This document shows positions 1-8,373 of a DNA stretch of 64,000 nucleotides, piece by piece. Every line of letters starts with the position of its first letter. Within the stretch, counting starts at the first letter, position 1. A program made the translations under genes and the position numbers. The notes beneath the pieces are model-generated. The model did no database searches and was not told the DNA's origin. It saw only the letters and a list, made by a program, of their open reading frames with translations. This stretch comes from BJGO01 sp964640655. GTDB taxonomy: Bacteria; Bacteroidota; Bacteroidia; Chitinophagales; UBA10324. The stretch spans positions 1 through 64,000 of the forward strand of contig CAZXFT010000010.1 in assembly GCA_964640655.1 (NCBI GenBank), given 5' to 3'.

Positions 1-245
1 TATAAGTGTAGAATTGGTCATTATAACTTTATAACTGCCATTTATAAGTGTAGAACTGGTCATTATAACTTTATAACTGTCATTTATAAGTGTAGAATTG
101 GTCTTTATAACTTTATAACTGTCATTTATAAGTGTAGAATTGGTCATTATAAACTTATAACTGCCATTTATAAGTGTTGAAAGAGTCATTCTAAGTTTAG
201 AACCCTCATTAATGAATGTGGAATGAGTGATATAAAGCTTCCTGC
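1..245. repeat. 21/42-bp higher-order tandem repeat
   Basis: Four near-identical 42-bp units begin at 1, 43, 85 and 127 and a diverged fifth at 169. Each unit splits into two diverged 21-bp halves that both start with TATAA and share about 14 of 21 positions. The 21-bp period can still be followed, decaying, to about 245. The array probably starts before the window. There are no unique spacers, so it is not a CRISPR array. No coding sequence is seen in it. Confidence 0.9.
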
Positions 246-446
246 ACACCATATCATAAGTATTTACACTTATTCTAACATGAACAACTGTCTTAGCGAA
301 GCAGATACTCTGAATTTGTAATGCCCGGGCCGCAATACCTGTATTGATAAAGTGTTTGAAGTTGATTGATGCGCTTTAAAGCGATTTAAGTATGCCGGAA
401 ATCATGATCATATCTTAGCACCTCATTTACTCCCCCCTGCCCTGTT

Positions 447-605
447 ATGATTAAACGTACTTTGTACTTTGGTAACCCGGCGTATCTGAAAACGCGGCTC
501 AATCAGTTGATTATAGAGCAGGAGGATAAGGAGGTGATGATTTATGTTAATACTTTATTGAGCTACGCTATGCAGCTTAAAGATTGGGAGGAACTTATAC
601 AGTAA
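447..605 (+). pseudogene. Cas1-like N-terminal remnant (52 codons)
   Basis: A 52-codon ORF starts MIKRTLYFGNPAYLKTR and continues with NQLIIE. As I know the family, type II-C Cas1 integrases of Bacteroidota begin almost exactly this way. Full Cas1 is about 300 aa, so this copy lacks the catalytic Glu/His/Asp core. The second half (residues 28-52, ending KDWEELIQ) does not resemble Cas1 as I know it and may come from fusion to other sequence after a deletion. No cas9, cas2 or repeat-spacer array is visible nearby. I read it as the scar of a lost type II-C CRISPR locus at the edge of a defence region. A translated small protein cannot be excluded. Confidence 0.6.
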
Positions 606-688
606 ATGCAAAAAATATAGAGCCGCATGCCAAGGTGTGCCGCCTCAATGGTTATAAGGGTTTGCCAATGAAGTGAGGAGGGGGATTT

Positions 689-721
689 TTTGTTCGTTTT
701 TCTCTCTTGTTTGTATTTTAG
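689..721 (+). promoter_or_regulatory. Candidate promoter of the hsd operon
   Basis: TTTG at 689-692 is followed after 21 nt by TATTTTAG at 714-721, one mismatch from the Bacteroidota -7 consensus TAnnTTTG. It lies 39 bp before the hsdM start. The assignment is tentative because the region is A/T-rich. Confidence 0.35.
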
Positions 722-760
722 AAAAAAAAATTATTACTTTTTTCATCTTAACACAGACTT

Positions 761-2215
761 ATGTTTGAACAATCTTTTAAGAACATTGATGATATTTTAC
801 ACAAGGATGCCGGTTGCAGCAGCGAACTGGACTATGTAGAACAAACCAGTTGGGTACTATTTTTAAAATATTTGAACGACCTGGAACAGGACCGTAAAAA
901 TGAAGCCGAGCTAATCGGTAAAACATATACACCCCTCATTGATAAAAAATACCAATGGAGTACCTGGGCTGCTCCAAAAACGAAGGATGGTAAACTCGAT
1001 CACCATAAAGCGATGACGGGTGATGACCTGAATGATTTTGTAAATACTCAGCTATATCCTTACCTCAAAAAGTTTCGCACCAATGCTGAAAATGCAAACA
1101 CCATTGAGTATAAGATTGGCGAAATATTCAGTGAGCTGAAAAATAAAATACAGAGCGGCTACAACCTGCGTGAGGTTATTAATCTGGTTGATGAACTACG
1201 CTTTAGTACACACAATGAGAAACACGAAATGAGCCACCTGTATGAAGACAAAATCAAAAATATGGGTAATGCCGGTCGCAATGGTGGAGAGTACTATACA
1301 CCACGGCCACTTATTAAAACTATAGTGAAAGTAGTGAACCCAAAAATTGGAGATACTATTTATGATGGTGCATGCGGCAGCGCAGGTTTCCTGTGCGAGG
1401 CCTTTGATTACCTGAGCGCCGGCAAACAACTCTCTTCTAAACAGACTGAGATAATCCAAAAGAAAACCTTTTACGGCAAAGAGAAAAAATCATTGGCGTA
1501 TATCATTGGCATTATGAATATGATTTTGCACGGTGTAGAAGCTCCCAATATTATACACACTAACACGCTTGCCGAAAACCTTGCCGACATACAGGAAAAA
1601 GACCGCTATGATGTGGTGCTTGCCAATCCGCCTTTTGGTGGAAAGGAACGTGCCGAAGTGCAACAAAACTTCCCGATTAAAACAGGCGAAACCGCTTCGC
1701 TGTTTTTGCAGCACTTCATTAAAATTTTGAAAGCAGGTGGCAAGGCAGGTGTGGTGATTAAAAATACGTTTTTGAGCAATACCGATAATGCCACCGTTGC
1801 CATTCGCAAAACCTTATTGGAAAACTGCAACCTGCACACCGTGTTGGATTTGCCCGGTGGCACCTTTACCGGTGCAGGCGTAAAAACCGTTGTGTTGCTT
1901 TTTGAAAAAGGCAAAGCCACGCAAAAAGTTTGGTTTTACCAGTTGAACCTTGACCGCAATTTGGGCAAGACCAAACCACTCAACGAAAACGACTTGGCAG
2001 AATTTGTTGAACTACAAAAGACCTTTGCTGATAGCGAAAACTCTTGGACGGTGAATGTAAAAGACATTGACCAAAGCACGTTTGATTTGAGTGTAAAGAA
2101 TCCGAACAAAAAAGAAGAAGTAACGCTACGCCAACCGCAAGCCATTTTGGAAGAAATGAAAGCATTGGACGAAGAAAGTGCTGAAATCCTTAACTCAATT
2201 TTGGAACTGATATGA
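761..2215 (+). CDS. hsdM: Type I restriction-modification DNA methyltransferase subunit HsdM
   Basis: This 484-aa protein is the adenine-N6 methyltransferase subunit of a type I R-M complex (M2S alone, R2M2S for restriction) and uses S-adenosylmethionine. An N-terminal HsdM_N helical domain covers about residues 4-140. The N6-methyltransferase domain carries SAM-binding motif I (DGACGSAGF, about 202-211) and the catalytic NPPF motif IV (about 289-292). Length is normal for the family. The ATG at 761 precedes the conserved N-terminal domain directly. It is the first gene of a coupled operon: its TGA overlaps the hsdS start in an ATGA. Confidence 0.95.
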   Translation: MFEQSFKNIDDILHKDAGCSSELDYVEQTSWVLFLKYLNDLEQDRKNEAELIGKTYTPLIDKKYQWSTWAAPKTKDGKLDHHKAMTGDDLNDFVNTQLYPYLKKFRTNAENANTIEYKIGEIFSELKNKIQSGYNLREVINLVDELRFSTHNEKHEMSHLYEDKIKNMGNAGRNGGEYYTPRPLIKTIVKVVNPKIGDTIYDGACGSAGFLCEAFDYLSAGKQLSSKQTEIIQKKTFYGKEKKSLAYIIGIMNMILHGVEAPNIIHTNTLAENLADIQEKDRYDVVLANPPFGGKERAEVQQNFPIKTGETASLFLQHFIKILKAGGKAGVVIKNTFLSNTDNATVAIRKTLLENCNLHTVLDLPGGTFTGAGVKTVVLLFEKGKATQKVWFYQLNLDRNLGKTKPLNENDLAEFVELQKTFADSENSWTVNVKDIDQSTFDLSVKNPNKKEEVTLRQPQAILEEMKALDEESAEILNSILELI

Positions 2216-3384
2216 AAAAGAAATTGAGCTTGCCAAAAGGTTGGCAAATAAGAACAATTGGTGATGTTTGCGTAAGTGCATCTTCAAATGTTTCGCAAAA
2301 TAAATTAGCGAATGACGAAGGTGATTATCCAATTTATGGTGCAAGTGGATTGATTAAAAAAGTAAGTTTTTATCATCAAGATAGACCGTATCTGTCAATT
2401 GTAAAAGATGGTTCAGGAGTTGGCAGAGTTACAAAAATGGATGCTTACACTTCTGTTATTGGAACTTTACAATACATCTTACCAAAAGAAAATATTGATT
2501 TAGATTACCTGAACTATTCTTTAATGTCCGTTGATTTCAAAAAATATGTTGCAGGTGCTGCCATTCCACATATCTATTTTAAAGATTACAAAAATGAACC
2601 TTTCTTGTGGATGCCTCTCCCCGAACAACAACGCATAGTTGCCATCTTAGATGCCGCAGGTGCCGCCATAGCCAAGGCAAAAGCCAATGCCGAACAAAAC
2701 CTCAAAAACGCCAAAGAACTTTTTGAAAGCTATTTGAAGGGGGTGTTTGAAAATGGGAATTGGGAAACAAAAAAGTGGAGTGAACTTTGCGACTTTGTTC
2801 GTGGACCTTTCGGTGGTAGCTTAAAAAAGAATGTATTCAAAGAAAGTGGTTATGTGGTTTATGAACAGAAACACGCTATTCACGACCATTTTAATCAGTT
2901 ACGCTACTTCATTGATGAAGAAAAGTTCAATGAAATGAAACGATTTGAAGTATTTCCAGGCGACATAATTATGAGTTGTTCAGGAGTTACTTTAGGTCGA
3001 GTTGCCGTAGTTCCTGATGGTATTCCAAAAGGCATTATTAATCAAGCGTTATTAAAGCTAGCTCCAAAGAAAAATGTTAATGTTCATTTCATTAAGTATT
3101 GGTTGCGTAGCAGTATTTTTCAAAAAATAATTTTTGACTACTCAGGTGGTGCAGCTATTCCAAATGTTCCTTCTGCAAAAATTTTGAAAGACATCAAAAT
3201 ACCTTGTCCAAGTCTAAAAGAACAGGAAAGAATTGTAGCGGAAATTGAAATCGTATTTGACGAATCCAAAAGACTTGAAGGAATTTATCAAAGAAAGATT
3301 GATGATTTGGAAGAACTGAAAAAATCCATCTTGCAAAAGGCGTTTGCGGGGGAATTGAAAACTGAAAAAGCGGTTGCAGTATGA
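2212..3384 (+). CDS. hsdS: Type I restriction-modification specificity subunit HsdS
   Basis: This 390-aa protein should provide DNA target recognition for the HsdM/HsdR complex. It has two target-recognition domains, about residues 1-145 and 180-340. Each is followed by a conserved helical spacer beginning LPEQQRIV (about 137-144) or LKEQERIV (about 336-343), which recruit HsdM. The recognition sequence cannot be predicted from this. The start overlaps the hsdM stop (ATGA) and its own stop overlaps the tcmP start the same way, so translation is probably coupled. Target-recognition domains are usually the most variable part of the locus, and these regions look A/T-rich next to hsdM. Confidence 0.93.
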   Translation: MKKKLSLPKGWQIRTIGDVCVSASSNVSQNKLANDEGDYPIYGASGLIKKVSFYHQDRPYLSIVKDGSGVGRVTKMDAYTSVIGTLQYILPKENIDLDYLNYSLMSVDFKKYVAGAAIPHIYFKDYKNEPFLWMPLPEQQRIVAILDAAGAAIAKAKANAEQNLKNAKELFESYLKGVFENGNWETKKWSELCDFVRGPFGGSLKKNVFKESGYVVYEQKHAIHDHFNQLRYFIDEEKFNEMKRFEVFPGDIIMSCSGVTLGRVAVVPDGIPKGIINQALLKLAPKKNVNVHFIKYWLRSSIFQKIIFDYSGGAAIPNVPSAKILKDIKIPCPSLKEQERIVAEIEIVFDESKRLEGIYQRKIDDLEELKKSILQKAFAGELKTEKAVAV

Positions 3385-4502
3385 GTTATCGTGACCTACA
3401 TATAAAACCGTTTGACAAAGGCACAATTGCCAAGCTCGAAATATTTGAAGATTATGCTCAGGCTTGGATACCAACTTTTGTAATGCAGTCAAATCGATTT
3501 CCTGAGATTCACATTTTTGATTTCTTTTCGGGTCCAGGTTATGATTCTGAAAATGTTCCAGGAAGTCCAATCCGAATATTGCAAAAAGTCAATGAGCAAT
3601 TAGGAAATATCTTAGCTAAAAAGACAAAGATTGTTTTACACTTCAATGAATTTGAGCCAACCAAAAAGGGTCAGGAAAAATTTGAACTGTTAAAAGAAAA
3701 CTGCGAAGCATTTATTGCAGACAATCCAAAATTCAAATATTTTCTCTCGGCAAACTATTACAATGAGAATGCAGAACAATTGTTTTTCAAATTACTTCCA
3801 CAAATCAAGAAGTTTCCTTCGCTTGTTTATTTAGACCAAAACGGAGTTAAGTTTATTTCTCAAGAATATTTATCCGAACTCGAAAAACTAAAAACAACTG
3901 ATTTTCTCTATTTCGTTTCGTCCTCCTATTTCAAAAGATTGGGCGGCACAGATGAATTTAAAAAAGTGTTGGAGATTGATATGGCTGAATTGGAAAGAGA
4001 AGCCTATCGAAATATGCACCGTTTAGTTTTGAATAAAATAAAATCACGGTTGCCAATCAGCACAGAACTAAAATTATTTCCGTTTTCAATAAAAAAGAAT
4101 GCAAACATTTACGGAATTGTGTTTGGTGCTAAAAATTATGCAGCGGTTGACAAATTCCTTGATATTGCTTGGAAAAGAAATTCAGTAAACGGAGAAGCTG
4201 ATTTTGATATTGACGAAGACAGTTCAAAAATTCAGTTAGATATGTTTGAAGGAAAGAAGATGACGAAAATTGAGAAGTTTCAGCAAGAATTTGAAAAGCA
4301 TTTGATTCAAGGAAATTTCCTTGATAATAAATCTGCATTGATTTATACATACAGTTGTGGTCACATTCCAAAACACGCAGTTGATATAATCAGAAAATTG
4401 AAGAAGGAGAAAAAAATTGATTATGTTGGAACAACTCCAGCACTGAATTACGAGAATGTATTCAGAAAAAGAAACATTGTGAACTATATAATTAAATCAT
4501 AA
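3381..4502 (+). CDS. tcmP: Three-Cys-motif partner protein TcmP
   Basis: This 373-aa protein matches the TcmP family by its N-terminus (DLHIKPFDKGTIAKLEIF) and the DFFSGPG motif at 47-53. The family was defined by co-occurrence with three-Cys-motif (Gp37/Gp68, DUF5131) proteins, and that partner lies 4 bp downstream here. No biochemical role of the family is known to me. DFFSGPG resembles motif I (DxFxGxG) of Rossmann-fold methyltransferases, and YLDQNG (about 150-155) sits where a motif IV might be, so a SAM-dependent or degenerate methyltransferase fold is an inference. The ATG overlaps the hsdS stop, placing the gene inside the R-M operon. The gene looks A/T-rich compared with hsdR. Confidence 0.85.
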   Translation: MSYRDLHIKPFDKGTIAKLEIFEDYAQAWIPTFVMQSNRFPEIHIFDFFSGPGYDSENVPGSPIRILQKVNEQLGNILAKKTKIVLHFNEFEPTKKGQEKFELLKENCEAFIADNPKFKYFLSANYYNENAEQLFFKLLPQIKKFPSLVYLDQNGVKFISQEYLSELEKLKTTDFLYFVSSSYFKRLGGTDEFKKVLEIDMAELEREAYRNMHRLVLNKIKSRLPISTELKLFPFSIKKNANIYGIVFGAKNYAAVDKFLDIAWKRNSVNGEADFDIDEDSSKIQLDMFEGKKMTKIEKFQQEFEKHLIQGNFLDNKSALIYTYSCGHIPKHAVDIIRKLKKEKKIDYVGTTPALNYENVFRKRNIVNYIIKS

Positions 4503-4506
4503 CGAA

Positions 4507-5232
4507 ATGGCACAATCAAGCATTGAATGGACTGAAATGACTTGGAACCCTACAACGGGTTGCGATAAAATTTCGGCAGGTTGCAAATTCTGTTATGCAG
4601 AAGTGATGGCAAAGCGATTGAAAGCAATGGGCGTTAAAAAATATGCCAATGGCTTTGAGTTGGCTATTCACGATGATGAATTGCAAACGCCATACACTTG
4701 GAAAAAATCGAAAATGGTTTTTGTAAATTCAATGAGCGACTTATTTCACAAAGACGTGCCTGTTGAGTTTATTCAAAAAGTTTTTAGGGTAATGAAAGAA
4801 AATCCGCAACACGTTTTTCAAATTTTGACAAAGCGGGCTGATGTGCTTCTGTATTACGACAAAGAAGGTTTATTGAATTGGACTCACAACATTTGGATGG
4901 GTGTTTCTGTAGAAAGCGAAAAAGTGATGAAACGAATTGACCTTTTGCGACAAACCAATGCAAGAGTAAAATTTTTGAGTTGCGAGCCGTTAATCAGTCC
5001 TTTGCCCGATTTGAATTTAAAAGGTATTGATTGGGTAATTGTTGGCGGTGAAAGTGGCAGAACACCAAGACCAATGAAAAAAGAATGGGTAATGGACATA
5101 AAAGAGCAATGCAAGAAAAAAGATGTTGCGTTTTTCTTTAAGCAATGGGGCGGAACAAACAAGAAGAAAACAGGCAATCTGCTTAACGGTAGAAAATATT
5201 TAGAAATGCCAGAAATAATAGAAACAGAATGA
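4507..5232 (+). CDS. DUF5131 / phage Gp37-Gp68 family three-Cys-motif protein
   Basis: This 241-aa protein has the family signature WNPTTGC followed by Cys19, Cys26 and Cys29 (C-x6-C-x2-C), then FKQWGG near the C-terminus. The three cysteines suggest an iron-sulfur or zinc site. The arrangement recalls radical-SAM proteins, although their classical spacing is C-x3-C-x2-C, so this is only a suggestion. Members are known from phages and bacterial accessory regions, usually beside TcmP, as here. It starts 4 bp after tcmP and its TGA overlaps the hsdR ATG, so production is tied to the restriction subunit. Family assignment is firm; function is unknown. Confidence 0.87.
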   Translation: MAQSSIEWTEMTWNPTTGCDKISAGCKFCYAEVMAKRLKAMGVKKYANGFELAIHDDELQTPYTWKKSKMVFVNSMSDLFHKDVPVEFIQKVFRVMKENPQHVFQILTKRADVLLYYDKEGLLNWTHNIWMGVSVESEKVMKRIDLLRQTNARVKFLSCEPLISPLPDLNLKGIDWVIVGGESGRTPRPMKKEWVMDIKEQCKKKDVAFFFKQWGGTNKKKTGNLLNGRKYLEMPEIIETE

Positions 5233-7664
5233 ACGAAGCAGAAACAAGAGCAGAACTCATAGACCCAAAGCTGAGAAACTGTGGCTGGGGAGTTGAAGCA
5301 GGCTCACAAATATTACGCGAAGAATCGGCTCGGCTAACAGCGGGCAGAATTCAGGCAGGTGGCGGCCGCAGTAAGGCACTCAAAGCAGATTATATACTGG
5401 TATATAAAGGTGTGAAACTGGCAGTGGTAGAAGCCAAAGCACGCGATGTAGCAGCGAGCGAAGGTGTAATGCAGGCCAAGTTGTATGCCGACATGCTGCA
5501 ATTGCGCTTTACCTATGCAACCAATGGTAGGGATATTTATGAAATAAATATGAGCACCGGCGAAGAAAAAACGGTGACAAATTTTATGTCGCCACAGGAA
5601 ATGTGGAACAGCAGTTTTGGTATAAACAGCGCTACTGCTGTTGCTATTCCTAATCCGGAACTGCAATGGCAACTACGATTTGCTGAAATTCCTTTTGAAG
5701 ATAAAAGCGGGCAGTGGCAGTTGCGCTACTATCAGGAAAATGCCATTAATAACACACTACAAGCTATTGCTAAAGGTAAAAACCGAATTCTTCTTACACT
5801 TGCAACAGGAACCGGTAAAACAGCCATTGCATTTCAGATTGCTTGGAAACTATTTCAAACACGTTGGAATATACAAGGCGATAACAGTCGCCGACCGCGC
5901 ATACTCTTTTTAGCAGATAGAAATATTTTAGCCGACCAGGCATACAATGCCTTTTCGGCATTTCCCGATGATGCACTTATTCGCATACGGCCTAATGAAG
6001 TAGCCAACCGGGGCAGAGTGCCCACTAATGGTAATATATTCTTTACCATCTTTCAAACCTTTATGTCGGGCCGCGACGAAAAAGGAAATCCGGCTCCCAA
6101 TTTTGGTGAGTATCCTAAAGATTTTTTCGACTTTATCATTATTGATGAGTGCCACCGTGGCGGTGCAAATGATGAAAGTAACTGGCGCGCCATTATGGAA
6201 TACTTTAGCCCTGCGGTACAGTTGGGGTTAACAGCTACCCCCAAGCGCACTATTAATATTGATACCTACCGCTACTTTGGCGAACCGGTTTACATCTATT
6301 CATTAAAGCAAGGCATCAACGATGGCTTTCTTACACCATTTAAAGTAAAGCGCATACAAACAACTATAGATGACTATATCTATACTTCAGATGACACAAT
6401 ACTGGAAGGAGAAGTAGAAGAAGGAAGACGCTATGTGGAAGATGACTTTAACAGAATTATTCAAATACAGGAAAGAGAACGCAAACGTGTTGAAATTTAT
6501 CTCGACGACTGCAATCAAAATGAAAAAGCAATAATCTTTTGTGCTACTCAGGCACACGCTGCTATGATTCGCGATATAGTAAATCAGATGTCGCGAAGCA
6601 ACAATACTTTTTATTGCGTGCGGGTAACTGCCAATGACGGTGCTGAAGGAGAAAGACAGCTGAGAGAATTTCAGGATAACGAAAAAACGATACCAACAAT
6701 ACTCACCACATCACAGAAATTATCTACCGGTGTAGATGCGCGCAACATTCGCAACATCGTGCTGATGCGTAAAATCAATTCTATGATTGAGTTTAAGCAA
6801 ATCATAGGTCGTGGTACGCGACTGTTTGATGGTAAAGAATATTTCACCATCTATGATTTTGTGGGGGCCTATCAACTCTTCTCTGACCCGGAATGGGATG
6901 GTGAACCTATGGACCCCGAACCATGTCAGCGATGCGGGCAAATTCCCTGTGTATGTGAAGCCAATCCACCCAAACCATGCAAGGTATGTGGGCAAAGACC
7001 TTGCATATGTAAAAAAGAAGAAGCACCAGTTTGTGAGCAGTGCGGTCAGCGTCCTTGCATATGCACGAGTAGGTCTATGCTGGTTATCACGCTTGCCGAT
7101 GGAAAGGAAAGAAACATCCGTCACATGGTATCCACTTCCTTCTGGAGTGCCGATGGTACGCCAATTTCAGCACAGGAGTTTTTAGAAAAACTTTTTGGTG
7201 AGTTACCAAACTTATTCAGTAATGAAGAAGAGTTGAGGAGACTATGGAGCAACCCGCTTACCCGCAAATCATTACTCGAGAAATTAGATGAAGCAGGTTT
7301 TCCAAAAACAGATTTACAAACCTTACAAATACTGGTAGACATGGAACGAAGCGATTTGTTTGATGTACTGGAGTTTGTGTTTAATGGCAATCATCATGCA
7401 CTTACCCGTCAGCAACGTGCACAGGCTGCAAAGTCTGCTATAGTAACACTGTTGAATGAAAAGCAAAGAGAGTTTATAGAATTTGTGCTGAATAAATATG
7501 CTGAAGTAGGTAATGAAGAGTTAGAGTTGGAGCGTCTGCCTATCTTACTCCGAAACAAATACAAATCTATAGAAGATGCAAAACAGAATCTTGGTGAGAA
7601 CAGCGAGATTCAGAAATTATTTATTGAATTTCAGCAACACTTGTATAGAACTGGTGTGGCGTAA
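5229..7664 (+). CDS. hsdR: Type I restriction endonuclease/translocase subunit HsdR
   Basis: This 811-aa protein is the ATP-dependent DNA translocase and nuclease of the R-M complex. An N-terminal PD-(D/E)xK nuclease domain shows Asp in KADYILVY and ExK in VVEAKA (about residues 53-71). The superfamily 2 helicase motor has Walker A GTGKT (about 195), DECH (about 306) and TATPKR (about 335), followed by a C-terminal helicase domain ending in GRGTRLF. A Cys-rich block with three CGQxPCxC-type units lies at about 562-613, after the motor. The C-terminal helical region probably binds HsdM/HsdS. It is the last gene of the coupled operon. Confidence 0.94.
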   Translation: MNEAETRAELIDPKLRNCGWGVEAGSQILREESARLTAGRIQAGGGRSKALKADYILVYKGVKLAVVEAKARDVAASEGVMQAKLYADMLQLRFTYATNGRDIYEINMSTGEEKTVTNFMSPQEMWNSSFGINSATAVAIPNPELQWQLRFAEIPFEDKSGQWQLRYYQENAINNTLQAIAKGKNRILLTLATGTGKTAIAFQIAWKLFQTRWNIQGDNSRRPRILFLADRNILADQAYNAFSAFPDDALIRIRPNEVANRGRVPTNGNIFFTIFQTFMSGRDEKGNPAPNFGEYPKDFFDFIIIDECHRGGANDESNWRAIMEYFSPAVQLGLTATPKRTINIDTYRYFGEPVYIYSLKQGINDGFLTPFKVKRIQTTIDDYIYTSDDTILEGEVEEGRRYVEDDFNRIIQIQERERKRVEIYLDDCNQNEKAIIFCATQAHAAMIRDIVNQMSRSNNTFYCVRVTANDGAEGERQLREFQDNEKTIPTILTTSQKLSTGVDARNIRNIVLMRKINSMIEFKQIIGRGTRLFDGKEYFTIYDFVGAYQLFSDPEWDGEPMDPEPCQRCGQIPCVCEANPPKPCKVCGQRPCICKKEEAPVCEQCGQRPCICTSRSMLVITLADGKERNIRHMVSTSFWSADGTPISAQEFLEKLFGELPNLFSNEEELRRLWSNPLTRKSLLEKLDEAGFPKTDLQTLQILVDMERSDLFDVLEFVFNGNHHALTRQQRAQAAKSAIVTLLNEKQREFIEFVLNKYAEVGNEELELERLPILLRNKYKSIEDAKQNLGENSEIQKLFIEFQQHLYRTGVA

Positions 7665-7689
7665 AAAATGAAATTAAAAAACATATTAA

Positions 7690-8373
7690 ATGGCAAAAAC
7701 AAAAGAAACAAAAGGAACAAAAGTAAAATCCCTTAAGTCAGTAAGTATTAATACTTCAAATAATTACAAAAATGCACTAAATAGGTCGAGGTATAATCAA
7801 CTTGTATCTGAATTAAATAAAAATGCATATATAAAATGGCAAAATGAATTAAAAGCTGGAACATATAAGTCTTATATGAATACTAAATGCAATTCATTTG
7901 ATGATTTAAAAATTATTGCAGGTATGGCGTATTCTTGGATGCCTACAATGCTTTCTTTTTATGGAAATAATGTAGACGAAAAAAAACTAATGAAATTAAT
8001 TGCCTCTTTTAAGCAAAATGATCTTGACTGTAGAATCGAACTTGCAACCGAATTATCGAAAATCATAAACAACTCAATAGTTGGCACATCAAAAGTTTTG
8101 CATATTATAAATCCTGATTTCGCACCTATGATCGATTCAAGAGTTGTCAGAAAATGGAATTCGTTTTTTAAGAAAAAGTATAATATTAATTTATTACCTA
8201 AGTCATTGGCAATAAATGATAAAAACCGAACATCGATTGTATCTGCATATATTCAGTACTGGGACTATTTATTGAATTGGAAATCCAATTTGAAAAATGA
8301 TGTATCAATTCGTGATATTGAGGTACTTTTTTACTTTCTGGGTGGCAGAAATAAAAAAAAGAAATTTTCATGA
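7690..8373 (+). CDS. Hypothetical protein downstream of hsdR, possibly HhH-DNA-glycosylase-like
   Basis: I do not recognise this 227-aa protein with certainty. It starts 25 bp after hsdR on the same strand, so it may be co-transcribed. The first 20 residues are Lys-rich and the rest is predicted helical. The segment GTSKVLHIINPDFAPMIDSR (about 137-156) resembles a helix-hairpin-helix followed by the Asp-containing loop of HhH-GPD DNA glycosylases such as Ogg/AGOG. That would suit a DNA-repair or DNA-cleaving accessory, but a Lys/Asp catalytic pair cannot be confirmed by eye. The gene is strongly A/T-rich. Similar genes in other R-M or defence loci would be the expected context. Confidence 0.6.
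   Translation: MAKTKETKGTKVKSLKSVSINTSNNYKNALNRSRYNQLVSELNKNAYIKWQNELKAGTYKSYMNTKCNSFDDLKIIAGMAYSWMPTMLSFYGNNVDEKKLMKLIASFKQNDLDCRIELATELSKIINNSIVGTSKVLHIINPDFAPMIDSRVVRKWNSFFKKKYNINLLPKSLAINDKNRTSIVSAYIQYWDYLLNWKSNLKNDVSIRDIEVLFYFLGGRNKKKKFS

Noticed and set aside
1..210. CRISPR array
   Set aside because: The 42-bp units abut each other without unique spacers and share a 21-bp sub-period, so this is a plain tandem repeat despite the nearby Cas1-like remnant.
606..760. tracrRNA after the Cas1 remnant
   Set aside because: No anti-repeat could be defined without an array, and the GC-rich words near 620-650 do not form a convincing hairpin.
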